Source: Prionace glauca
Taxonomy: Eukaryota; Chordata; Chondrichthyes; Carcharhiniformes; Carcharhinidae
Direction of reading: 5' to 3'
NCBI GenBank assembly: GCA_037974335.1
Contig: CM075729.1
Coordinates: forward strand, 110,714,437-110,778,436
Length of the DNA stretch: 64,000 nt
Shown: positions 30,245-40,149 of the stretch, one piece after another
How positions within the stretch are numbered: position 1 is the stretch's first letter
Layout: each line of letters starts with the position of its first letter
Program-made: the position numbers and the translations under genes
The notes under the pieces: model-generated
Databases searched by the model: none
Seen by the model: only the letters and a program-made list of their open reading frames with translations
What the model was told of the DNA's origin: nothing

Positions 30245-30420
30245 TTTGATTTATTTTGTTCTTTATGGATGACACTGGCTTGGCCAGCATTTGTTGCCGA
30301 TTCTAATTTCCCCTGAACTGAATGGTTTGCTAAACCGTTGCACAGAGCTGTTAGGAGTCAACCACATTGTTGTGGGTCTGGAATGACACACAGGCCAGGC
30401 CAGGTGAGGACCACAGAATG
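30245..30420 (-). repeat. SINE family D, 3' part
   Basis: ggcttggccagcatttgttg and gtcaaccacattgttgtggg match the family-D 3' half in inverse orientation. The head is missing. Lies in the intron of the receptor pseudogene. Confidence 0.65.
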
Positions 30421-30777
30421 ACTACAGCGCAGGAGGAGGTCATTCAGACCATCCTGTCCGCATCAGCTTTCCAACGCAACCAAAAGAGGAAAGCACATTT
30501 ACTTAACTCAAGGACATAAATGAACTCCATGCAGTCAATGACAGTCAACATGCTTACTATTACTGAAGGTAATTCAAATAGTTGGTTGAACCAATTCCCT
30601 CAGGCCATTAGCCTTACCTCTGTGCTTCCAGACCAATGACATTACCATGGCACTACCATCAGCGCAAGTGTTTTACTTTTTTTTTTACTTGGTCCTGTGA
30701 GGTAAGCTTTCCCTGTGATATGGCATGAGTGCAACTCCACGCATGACCAGTTGGGACATTAACCAAGCTGGTTAATA

Positions 30778-31075
30778 GGGTGGCACGATGGCACAGTGGT
30801 TAGCACTGTGCTGCCTCACAGCGCCGGGAACCCTGGTTTAGGTCGCTGTTTGTGTGGAGTTTGCACATTCTCCCCGTGTCTGCGTGGGTTTCCTCTCACA
30901 CCCCAAAGATGTGCAGATTAGGTGAATTGGCCATGCAAAATTGCCCCTTGGTGTCAGGAGGACTATCTAGAGTAAATGAACTGTGTTATGGGATAAGGAC
31001 TGGTTGGGATTGTGGCCGGTGCAGGTTCAACAGACCAAATGGCCTCCTTCTGCACTGCAGGATTCTATGATTCCT
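30778..31075 (+). repeat. SINE family A
   Basis: Head gggtggcacgatggcacagt, body with a deletion after gggtttcctc, tail caaatggcctccttctgcac, ending ggattctatgattcc. Confidence 0.88.
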
Positions 31076-32102
31076 CAGCATAACAGGAGTGAAAGCAGCA
31101 TGTTCTGAACAGAGAACCTCTGCATATTGATGCTGCTGCACAAGTTAACCAGAGAGAAGACAGCATCCAAATACTCATGGATCATCTGCCCCACACCTAC
31201 GTTATCATGTTCTCACTTGCATTTGCTATGTTTTATTGTAATGTTACAGGATGTGGATGCCACTGCCAACACCTGTATTTATTTCTCGGTAAAACGTGCT
31301 GTTGCGGTGTTAAGAACAAGGCGTTGTGCGTCACCCTTTATCCTGGCTCAACAACACAGAAAGCAGGCATCAAGTTCTGCTCTCTTGGACGCATGATGCA
31401 AGGCAACTTGATAAGACACTCAACACGTATTTACAAGGCAGGCACAAACATTGTCTGACTACCAAAACAGACACGGGAAGATCACTAACTGACCCAAGAT
31501 GGTTTTTAGCAAGACTTGAATCCTTCACACATTGTCATTTTGCTGTGATAATCTGGGCAACTGGCATCTACCAAGAACCAAGTCTCCATTATGTCGAGCT
31601 TCAATGTTGACAACATATCCGTGGCATTTGTAGGAAGCCTAAGTCATCTATCAGCCCTTTCCAGGGCAACTATGCTGGCATTAATCGAGTGATGAGCATT
31701 CGCTGGTTTGGGCATGTGCATTGGGATGAAGATTGTGCATCGCCAAGGATATGATGCTCAAGGAGGTAGCCCATGCCAAGAGAAGTGATATGTACAGCAT
31801 TTATCCTGGTCAGAGATGAGGTTCACACCCTCACAATTACTGGCAGCGGTAAGAATGGGAGCCTGAAGCCAATAGTGAGTTGTACTTGTGGCCATCATAT
31901 ATACTGCAGAGAGTGAGCACCATCCGATGGAAGCAATCATTAGATGGAAATTAATATTTGGCATGTAGCAATGGATGTGCAATAACATTTTCTAAAATGA
32001 ATCCAATTTCTGCAGATCTGACATTCTCCATCATGTCACAGTGAAAAAAGCTAAGTGGTGAAGCAAATACTCAAGATATTAAGAAACATAATCAGTAATG
32101 TA
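31076..32102. other. intronic sequence with possible LINE piece
   Basis: 31690-31790 can encode IRWFGHVHWDEDC, resembling the RWxGHV motif near the C terminus of some LINE ORF2 proteins, so an old fragment is possible. A short Cys-rich frame at 31177-31458 has no recognised domain and is not called a gene. Confidence 0.4.
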
Positions 32103-32412
32103 AAGGCAGCACAATGGTTAGCATTGATGCATGACAACACTCAGGGTTAATGTTCAATTCCAGCCTTTGGTGACTGGCCGGATGGAGTTTGTACATTCTC
32201 TCTCTGTCTGTGTGGGCTTTCTGTGGGTGCTCTGCTTTTCTCCCACACTCTAAAGGTATGCGGATTAGGTCGATTGGCAATGCTAAATTAGCATTGGGGG
32301 ATTAGCACAGTAAAGATGTGGGATCACAGGAATCAGGTCTGGGTGGAATAGTTGTTGGTGCAGGCTGGAAAGGCCAAATGGTCCTCTCTGCACTGTCAGG
32401 ATTCTATTCTAT
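32103..32412 (+). repeat. SINE family A, decayed
   Basis: Head ggcagcacaatggttagcat, body (ctcccacactctaaaggtat), tail near 32390-32412. Confidence 0.8.
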
Positions 32413-32416
32413 TCTA

Positions 32417-32712
32417 TTGGGGTGGCACAGTAGCACAGTGCATATCACTGCTGCTTCACAGCACCAGGAACTCAGGTTCAATTCTAAGCTTGTGTCACTG
32501 TGAGGAGTTTGCACGCTCTGTGCATGGGTTTCCTCTGGGTGCTCCAGTTTCCTCCCAAAATCTGAAAGATGTGTGGTTAGGTGCATTGGTCATGCTAAAT
32601 TCTCCCTCAGTGCACCCAAATAGGCGCCTCGTGGCAACTTGGGGAATTTCACAGTAACTTCAATGCAGTGTTAATGTACTAATCACCAATGACTAATAAA
32701 TAAACTTTATTC
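32417..32712 (+). repeat. SINE family B
   Basis: Head gggtggcacagtagcacagt, body, and the family-B tail (gtgttaatgtactaatcacc, aataaataaactttattc). Lies end to end with the preceding SINE. Confidence 0.87.
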
Positions 32713-33072
32713 TATTTTATTGGAGAAAGGGATCTGATGGAAGGATATTTGTGGAACTGACTGAGAGATTCCCTCACTTGTTACAGGCAGCATAGAATCT
32801 ACTGTTTCAGAACAATAACTGGAATTCACTCTTGTAACAATATCAACACTTCAAGTCATGTAGATCATTGCTGTGAAGTCAGAGATGGCAAACAGTAAGT
32901 AGGATGACTGGAGCTGGATTCTCAGCCACAAGGGCAATATATGTCTAACAGAGATCACTTGGCTAGATGGGTTTCGAAAACTCAACATCTATATGTTTCC
33001 CAGCAGAATTGAATTTCTGATTTCCAGTCTCGTTAGGAGATTTGAAGAATTTCCCAATTGCAAGAAGCAAAC
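32713..33072. other. unassigned intronic sequence
   Basis: About 360 bp with no recognised feature. Confidence 0.4.
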
Positions 33073-33875
33073 ATCATCGAATCCCTACAGTGCAGAAGGA
33101 GACCATTTGGCAATCAAGCCTGCATCAACAACAATCCCACCTAGGTCAACAACAAAGAAGAAGAACAAAATCAGCCCGGGAAACAGGCCCTTCGGCCCAA
33201 CGAGCCCGCGCCGCCGTCTCAACACTACCAGTCCCCCTCTCCCCCCACGACCCCTGTCTAATGTTTTATGGCCATCCAGATTGAGGGAAACTGATTTAGG
33301 GACAATTTATTCCTGCCAAACAGCCTAACAGCATATCTTTGGGGTGTGGGAGGAAAACGGAGCACCCGGAGAAAACCCACTCAAACACGGGGAGAATGTG
33401 CAAACTCCCACAGACACCAGCCCAAATCCATGTGTCTGCACAGCAATCAGCGATAGTCACTGAGCTGTCATCTTGCCCAGTATCTGGTCCAGTTTAGGCA
33501 CACACTAACGACATGAAGCACTAGGCCAATCTCGAACAACCAAAAGCAGCCCCAGTATGACCCATCACGTGTATGCCCCTCGTTGGACACGAGGTGGACC
33601 GACTTAAAACCTGTGAATGAAAAGAGAAAAACCACCTCCATAACCCCACATATTTACCCTCCTAGTCCCTCTGACACTAAAAGGCAATTTATCATGGCTA
33701 ATCAACCTAACCCACACATCTTTGGAGAGGAAACCAGAGCACCCGGAGGAAACCCACGCAGACACGGGGGGAATGTGCAAACTCCACACATTGTCATCCT
33801 GAGGCTGGAATTGAACCCACGTCCTTGACTCTGTGAGGCAGCAGTGCTTACCATTGTGCCACCATACCACCCATA
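33073..33875 (-). repeat. SINE family A interrupted by a family-C SINE
   Basis: The family-A tail complement (cgaatccctacagtgcagaa to caatcccacctagg) stops at about 33142. The body and head complement resume at about 33630 (ccataaccccacatatttac) and end near 33870. Confidence 0.83.
33143..33625 (-). repeat. SINE family C inserted in a SINE
   Basis: Tail complement (tcaacaacaaagaagaagaa), then the caggcccttcggcccaacga core, body, and the far head region with cgttggacacgaggtggacc near 33580. It sits inside the family-A copy. Confidence 0.85.
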
Positions 33876-34065
33876 ATCTCAGGGAAATGACTGAAGTGAA
33901 GATGTGCAATTCGTTGAGCTCGGAATGAATGGACTACTGTGCAATTATTAAATCAAGTAACATTCAAACAACATTACACCCAAAAGAAAGAAAGTTCACT
34001 GAATAACTGCAATAACTTTTCAAATAAGCAGAACAGCCACACAATGGCTGGATATGAAGACTTAC

Positions 34066-34147
34066 CAGGAACAGCAATAGCAGCAAGTAGAGGGTAGTAA
34101 ATCTTTTCCAAGTCAGTGATGAAACAATACACCATCCACTGGTCCAT
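34066..34147 (-). pseudogene. exon 1 of the GPR139-like pseudogene
   Basis: ATG at 34147 starts MDQWMVYCFITDLEKIYYPLL, then AAIAVP and a phase-1 donor tcctg/gtaag. The IYYPLLAAIAVP stretch matches IYYTILAVIGIP in the intact gene at 50132. An upstream in-frame ATG at 34216 exists, but the family's first exon is short. Confidence 0.8.
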
Positions 34148-34499
34148 TTCAGTGGAAATGCTGATCCCTGTTAGTGTCAGAGTTGCTGCTCCAGCTGACA
34201 CTAAGAGGCTTGGCAAGTTGAGAGCAGTGTCTTATTCATAGAGAAGGGAAACTCTCCAGTGACACAGTCAGTTCCTCTGAGACTGTATTAATTACAGTGA
34301 CTGAACAAACACATTCAGTTAACTGCTTTCAATCTGATACCTTTATTATCAGAGCATATATTTGTGTGAATGGTTCACAATGCATAATTCTTTGAAACAC
34401 GTTCTCAGGTTGAGTACAAACCAGGATAACTTACAATCTTTTTAGGCAGTCTTCTGCCTTGTGAAGTGAGGGCTTGTTCCTTTGTGTTCATAGATCCCA

Positions 34500-35640
34500 A
34501 GTACACAAATGCCAATTGTCACTATGTATAAGTTTCTACCTGCCTCCAGTGTTGCGAAGAATGGATCTGGCCAAGCTGCTGTGGAAGGCTCCAGGTATTT
34601 GGACAGTGTGGTACCACCTGTCCACCATGGAGAGATTTAGGTGGAAAAATCCCTTTGCCCTCAGGTCCATCAGGCAGTGGCCTGCACGTGATGTCCCGGA
34701 GGATCTATGAGAAAAGGAGGTGGTGTATTCTGTCAGATGGTTCCTTGAGCAGACTGCCACCTGACAAAATGCCTCATCATCAAAACTTTCAAACAAGCAC
34801 TAAGACCAAGCTTGGCTGGTGGTGAGATAGGCACTCCCCATCAGATCCCTCCAACTTGCCTAGAGTATCATCCCATCTGCATGTTACCCTCAAGGTGACC
34901 GCGGTGGCAAAGGGACTGTTGTCTACCTCCTTGTGGAACAGGCCTTTTGAAAAAGGTCATTACTTGAAAAGATCTATTAAGACCTTTTTGAAAAAGGTCT
35001 GGAGGGAGATGATGGGTTTTTTGTCAAGGTTCATCCCCAGCAGTTCAATGACACAGGACATTGTGCTGCACAGGCTGCTCCCAGGGAGATACTCTGAGAA
35101 AAACATCTGCTGTTGCTGGAAGATCATCAACTCGGTGAAAGACACTCTTTGGTCTGCCCAAATCTTGTTTGTCTTCCAGTACAAGGAGTTGTTCGCGACT
35201 GAGTTTTGCAGATGGGCACATTCCAAAGCCCAGGACTACACGCTGAGGGACGCACTAAAGCCTGGGTCAGCTGCTGCAGAGGCGCAGTGGGGAAGGTCAC
35301 TGTCTGAGACCTTTCACAACCATGAACTGAGGGGAGCAGAACCTCTTCGGGCCAAATGACTCACTGAATGCACACAGTGAATATTTCATGTATCTCAGTT
35401 GTACTGAAGCTCCTCAGAGTGCAACTTATTTTGTATAGACAATCTTTAAAATAACTTTGCAACATTTGTAAGACCACTGTGAAATGTTTGAACCATTTCC
35501 TTTACTGTACTGAAGCATCGCAGAATGTTACTTGATGTATGCAAAGAGCCTGAATATTATTGCTTTTTGGAATGACCCCATTCTAAGTGAAATGTTCTCA
35601 TTATGAATAAAGTATATTTTTGGAAAGAAAAATAAAGTTT
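34500..35640 (+). mobile_element. Tx1-like LINE, 3' part, decayed
   Basis: A C-terminal coding stretch (WYHLSTMERFRW, RSIRQWPARDVPEDL) is followed by VLHRLLPGRYSEK, NSVKDTLWSAQ and DYTLRDALKPGSAAAEAQWG, then a 3' end with aataaagtatatttttgg near 35605. The order WH..R.WP then KD.LW..R then LRDALK-type motif recalls Tx1/L1-type elements. Frame breaks exist; the family assignment is tentative. Confidence 0.55.
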
Positions 35641-35702
35641 TCTCCTTTGTGCTGATTTCTCTCTTCATCATTGTCTGGTGTGTTTAATGGTCCCAGTCTA
35701 GC

Positions 35703-36150
35703 GTGGCCTTAAGAACAAAGAACAACCCAGCACGGGAAACAGGCCCTTCGGCCCAACGAGCCCGCGCCGCCCCATCACCCTACACCTATTCTACCCTGCA
35801 TGTCTACGAATGGAACCCTACTCAGTCAGATTCAGGGAAGAAATAGTGTCAATTTGGTAAAAAACGATTAGCCTGAGAGCACATCTTTGGGGTGTGGGAG
35901 GAAACCGGAGCGCCCGGAGGAAACCCACGCAACCACAGGGAGAATGCACAAACTCCCACAGACACAGGCCCAAATCCATGTATCTGCACAGCTAGCAGTG
36001 CTAGTCACTGAGCTGTTGCGGCGCCCGTCTACCGGTCCAGGATCAAGCACACACACCGACACGAAGTACTAGGCCACTCCTGGAACTTCCAAGAGCAGCC
36101 CACGCACGACCCGTCGTGTGCATGCCCCTCGTTTGACATGAGGTGCTACA
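35703..36150 (-). repeat. SINE family C, full length
   Basis: Tail complement (aagaacaaagaacaaccc), core, body, head (gcgccgcaacagct complement), far 5' part with catgcccctcgtttgac. It closely matches the plus-strand copy at 52785-53232. Confidence 0.9.
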
Positions 36151-37074
36151 GATAAACATGCAATATTTGCTGGGCTCTGTATTCACTGGGCCTTCCTGTT
36201 GGCCAGCTGAACTTCTTATTCTGCTTCACCTTTTCCATTGCTTTCCAAACAGAAATCTTTCAAAGGTCACAGCCATTGGTGATTGATGCACTTGTCGCTG
36301 TTGATGTTTGTAATTTTCTAGATCTTGCTCGTACGCATCCTTTGTTGCTGAGGCCTTGGCACCAAGCAGGTCAATCCACCCCCACCCCATCCCCCACCCC
36401 TCCTTCACCAGGCGATGAAGGAGCAATACTCCGAAAGCCCGTTCAACTGAGCTCCCTCTGCTATTTCCGCCAACCCCAGTGAGGGAGAGACTGCAGCAGG
36501 GAATTATTCTTGAATGGAACCAAACTCACCAATCCCAAATGGGGGCCCGCTGATTGTATCAATGGGCAATGGTGAACCAAGCTGATCGGGAAGCAACATC
36601 CTGCAGTCAGTCATGTGAGAAGCCATTTGAGTTTGAGGGAGATGGGGTTGAATCAAATTAATGCCCAAGACTGGAGCAAAGGCATTGAAAGACATATAAA
36701 TGGGAATCCGGAATGTATCAGGGAACACAGCAGGAAGAAATTAATTTGTGCTGGAGGGAACACAGCACGAATCAGTGGATGAGAAAACTGCACCTGAAAA
36801 CATCAGAGAGATAAGGAGAGAGATATGGAGAGAGAGAGGGCAGTTCCACAGTATCAAAATTAATTGCATAAATTCTTCAAACACCTTCCTGGTATTTCAT
36901 GTTGAAACAGGGAGAATTAATTGAGAAAGTTATGAATACCCAAACAGCTAGAGATTCACAATCATTGAAAGGAGCAATGCACATTAGCCAGGTCATAAAA
37001 ATCAAACGAAGTACATTCCTAAAGGACAAGAATTGAAAATCAGACAGCTTATATTAAACCTGCATAGAAAATTG
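36151..37074. other. unassigned sequence
   Basis: About 920 bp with no gene or repeat that I can name. The 66-codon minus frame at 36226-36426 has no recognised domain. Confidence 0.4.
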
Positions 37075-37415
37075 AATATACAAGAACCAATGCATTGTGT
37101 ACAGTCCTGGTCTGCACATTCAATTAACACAAAGGGGTAACATCTTTTAAACTTTTAACCATCAGAACTGAGAGATTTTAACTATTTGGAAAGAAGGTAC
37201 AGCGTGGAGTCATTTCCTTAGAAAAGGATGATTGGGAGATCCCACAGAGGTTATGATGGGCTTTGGCAGGGTTGACACAGAACATATATCTCCAGTTGGT
37301 GGGCCCTTAAAAATTATTGACTGTGGATATAAGATCATCAATAATAAATCCAGAATGGCATTCTTTAATCAGAGAATGATTAGAATGTGCATCTTTGGGG
37401 TTGTTAAGATGAATA
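37075..37415 (+). mobile_element. CR1-like LINE remnant
   Basis: Contains aggtacagcgtggagtcatt, gttatgatgggctttggcag and aatcagagaatgattagaat in the order of a LINE C-terminal coding region, but without an open frame. Confidence 0.5.
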
Positions 37416-37454
37416 GCTCAGATTAATTTAAAGGTAAGGTCATGATTTTAATTT

Positions 37455-37862
37455 TGAAGTTTATTTACTTAGTGTCACAACTGGATGTACATTAACACAT
37501 CCAGTATGAAGTAACTGAGAGTGTCCCCTAGTTTCTACACTCCGCTATCTGTCCGTGTAACTGAGGGAGAATTTAACATGCCCAATGCACCTAAGAACAA
37601 AGAACAGCACAGCACAGGAACAGACCCCTCAAGCCCACACCGCCCACTTTAAAACACTCAGTGAGTGCCTTATTCAAGTCTTTACAGACTCGACATAAAC
37701 TAGCACATTTTTCAGATTGTGAGAGGGAACCAGAGGAAACCCACTCAGACACAGGGAGAATGTGCAAACTCCACACAGGCAGTGACCCAAGCTGGGAATC
37801 GAACCCAGTTCCCTGGGGCTGTGAGGCAACAGTGTTAATGACTTTGCCACCATGCCGCATGA
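37455..37862 (-). repeat. SINE family B carrying a piece of family C
   Basis: Family-B tail complement at left (aagtttatttacttagtgtc). At about 37595-37690 a family-C-like tail (aagaacaaagaacagcacag) interrupts, then the body and head complement continue to caccatgccgcatg. Confidence 0.78.
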
Positions 37863-37989
37863 TGTAGAAAGCAGTAGAAGTTCAGCTGGGCGGGTTTGAT
37901 GAAGGGAATTGTGAACTCTGGAGCATAAAGACCAACAGAAACCAGTTGGGCCAAATGGCCTGCTTCTGTGCTGTAAATTCAATTTAGTT

Positions 37990-38400
37990 CTGCGTAAATT
38001 GATTATTGATGAATCACAGTTATCTTTTTTTATATAACATCCAGATATTGAATTTATTTAATTCCTGAGGCAATACTCTTACTTGATTAGTAACAACTTA
38101 ATAATGTTATTGTTTAAAGCCCTTAGACGGATTTCTATTTTTATAAAAAAAGTTATCCACATTCTTCTGTTTCAGGTATCTTTCCTGGGAGGGACACATC
38201 TCACTGTGTAAGCATTCTTTTTACATTCCTACAGAGTATCTTGCACACGGCTGCCATTGTGCTTTGCTAATGGAGCAAGTGAATGTGTGTGGATGGGATG
38301 CCAATCAAACAGGCTGCTTCACCCTGTGTAGTGTCAAACATCTTACATGTTGTTGGAGCTGCACCCACACAGGCAAATGGTGAGTACTTCAGCACTGCAC
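37990..38400. other. unassigned A/T-rich sequence
   Basis: About 410 bp without a recognised feature, between SINEs. Confidence 0.4.
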
Positions 38401-38404
38401 CTAA

Positions 38405-38672
38405 AGTAAAAGTAAAGTTTATTTATTAGTCACAAGAAAGACTTACATTAATACTGCGATGAAGTTACTGTGAAATTCCCCTAGTCACCACACTCAGGCA
38501 CTGGTTCGGGTCAATGCGTCTAACCAGCACATCTTTCTGACTGTGGGAGGAAACCAGAGCACCTGAAGGAAACCCAGGCAGTCATGGAGAGAATGTACAA
38601 ACTCCACACAGACCTGAGCTGGGAATCGAACACTGTGAGGCAGTAGTGCTAACCACTGTATCATCACATCAC
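38405..38672 (-). repeat. SINE family B
   Basis: aaagtttatttattagtcac at left and gtgctaaccactgtatcatc at right. A second SINE fragment (38675-38765, ggccaatgcacctaactagg to cacgcagacacggggagaac) follows directly. Confidence 0.85.
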
Positions 38673-38944
38673 CCTGTATGGCCAATGCACCTAACTAGGA
38701 CATCTTTGGACTGTGGGAGGAAACCGGAGAACCCAGAGGAAACTCACGCAGACACGGGGAGAACATTGAGCATAATCTTACATTGAAGCTAGATTATTAG
38801 TGGACGTGACTGTGCATGAGACAGCAGAGAATAGAAATCAGTGGGGAAAGATTGTTCAGAGTGCAGCCAATCCGCAGAGTGATTTAAGACAAGACAATGG
38901 TTACAAGAGGTTACTGGGGTAATTTGTAGGGGGTTACTGAGGTA

Positions 38945-39290
38945 GTTTTAAAAAAAAGTAGCAAAGTGGTTAGCACTGCTGCTTCACAGCTCCAGGGACC
39001 TGGGTTCAATTCCCGGCTTGGGTCACTGTCTGTGCGGAGTTTGCACATTCTCCTCGTGTCTGCGTGGGTTTCTTCCAGTGCTCTGGTTTCCTCCCACAGA
39101 CCAAAGATGTGTGGGTTAGGTTGATTGGCCATGCTAAAATTGCCCCTTAGTGTCCTAAAATGCTTAGGTTAGAGGGATTAGCGGGTAAAATATGTAAGAA
39201 TGTGGGGGTAGGACCTGGGAGGGATTGTGATCGGTGCAAACTCGATGGGCCAAAGGGCCTCTTTCTGTAGGGTTCTATGATTCTTGATTC
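38945..39290 (+). repeat. SINE family A
   Basis: Starts after a poly-A run (aaaaaaaagtagcaaagtgg), with ggttcaattcccggcttggg and the family-A tail ending gggttctatgattcttg. Confidence 0.88.
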
Positions 39291-39472
39291 TAATTGGAAC
39301 AATGTCAGGAAGCCATTCAGCTTTATAACATTTGAGAAGAATTTAGATGGGCACTTGCATACAGGGCTACGAATGAAACGTTGGAAAATAAGATTAGATT
39401 GGTTGATGGCCAGCATGGACACAGTGGGCTGAAGAGCCTCTTTCTGTGCTGTAAAACTCTATGACTCTAGTA
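39291..39472 (+). mobile_element. LINE 3' terminal fragment
   Basis: Contains gaagaatttagatgggcact, tgatggccagcatggacaca and a terminal gtaaaactctatgactctag, the form of a CR1-like 3' end. Confidence 0.6.
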
Positions 39473-40149
39473 AATCAGTGACACACCTACAAAAAGCAAT
39501 TTTGCAGCTAAACTAAACAAATACGTCAAAAAGTAAGGTTGTAGATTTAAGTTTGGTAGGTTATCAAGGTGATTAGAAGCAAGTTGGGAAGATGATATAA
39601 GACAAAGATCAGTCATGATCTTACTGTCTTGAGAAGCAGGATCTATGGTCCAGACTTTCACTGTTAGTTGCCCAGCTAGGAGGGAAGTGTTATGTTTATT
39701 TGACTCTCCTAGGGAGAAATTCCCTTGAATACTATGACTTTGTTTCAGGGAGTGGAGGGGGTGGGGGGTGTGGTGGTGGATGAAGCCTGCTGCTGCCTCC
39801 TCCTTCCCCCTCTGGATGCAGTTTGGAGGCCATAGGGGTGGGAAGGAGCTCCGAGACGCACTGTTAAAAAGGTTTGCTTTGTTCTCCAAGCCTTCCTCCC
39901 AGTTGTTTGCTTATATTTTAGGTCCTCTGGCTCTCACCCCTCAAACCTACCCGGTCGCCATGCCCCACGCATGCCAGCCCATGTTACATCATGCTTCACA
40001 ACAACCCCGATAGCTTCTCATATTCTCCATTTCAACTCATGTCTCCCACTCACTGCACTGGCCCCTCAGAAACATTTGTTGCTGTCTTTCTGACAAAGGT
40101 ACTTGCCAGTAACCGCAAAGTAAGCCCAGCTTTGTGATGTGCATGGCTT
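39473..40149. other. unassigned sequence
   Basis: About 680 bp with no gene recognised, including a short G/T-rich run near 39760. The 140-codon minus frame at 39467-39889 lacks recognisable domains. Confidence 0.4.

Larger units (their letters stand above)
29293..34147 (-). pseudogene. GPR139-like receptor, two exons, frameshifted
   Basis: Exon 1 (34147-34066) and exon 2 (30130 downward) have a clean donor (gtaag) and acceptor (ctcctcacag) and the same phase as the intact relative at 50132-58358. The encoded receptor has SRGKCNLFRCVTSYLVA, ECSVWFT-like DCSVWFTSTF, FVAICYQRLK and ESPRVSEMGSRRK, the family signatures. In the DRF/DRY position the Asp is Asn (LNRFVAIC). Near 29381 the frame changes by one base: before it the frame stops at 29373, after it EIGFMLQHLSCSINIYIY continues the TM7 region. 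Loss of the frame at TM7 plus the DRF change argue for a decaying gene. A sequencing or assembly error is the alternative for the frameshift alone. Confidence 0.78.

Noticed and set aside
31177-31458. Cysteine-rich 93-codon frame
   Set aside because: No signal peptide, no recognised spacing of cysteines, and it overlaps equally open frames; probably chance.
34147-34216. Alternative upstream start of the GPR139-like pseudogene (MPSLLVSAG...)
   Set aside because: Family first exons are short and the intact paralogue has no equivalent extension; left as a possibility only.
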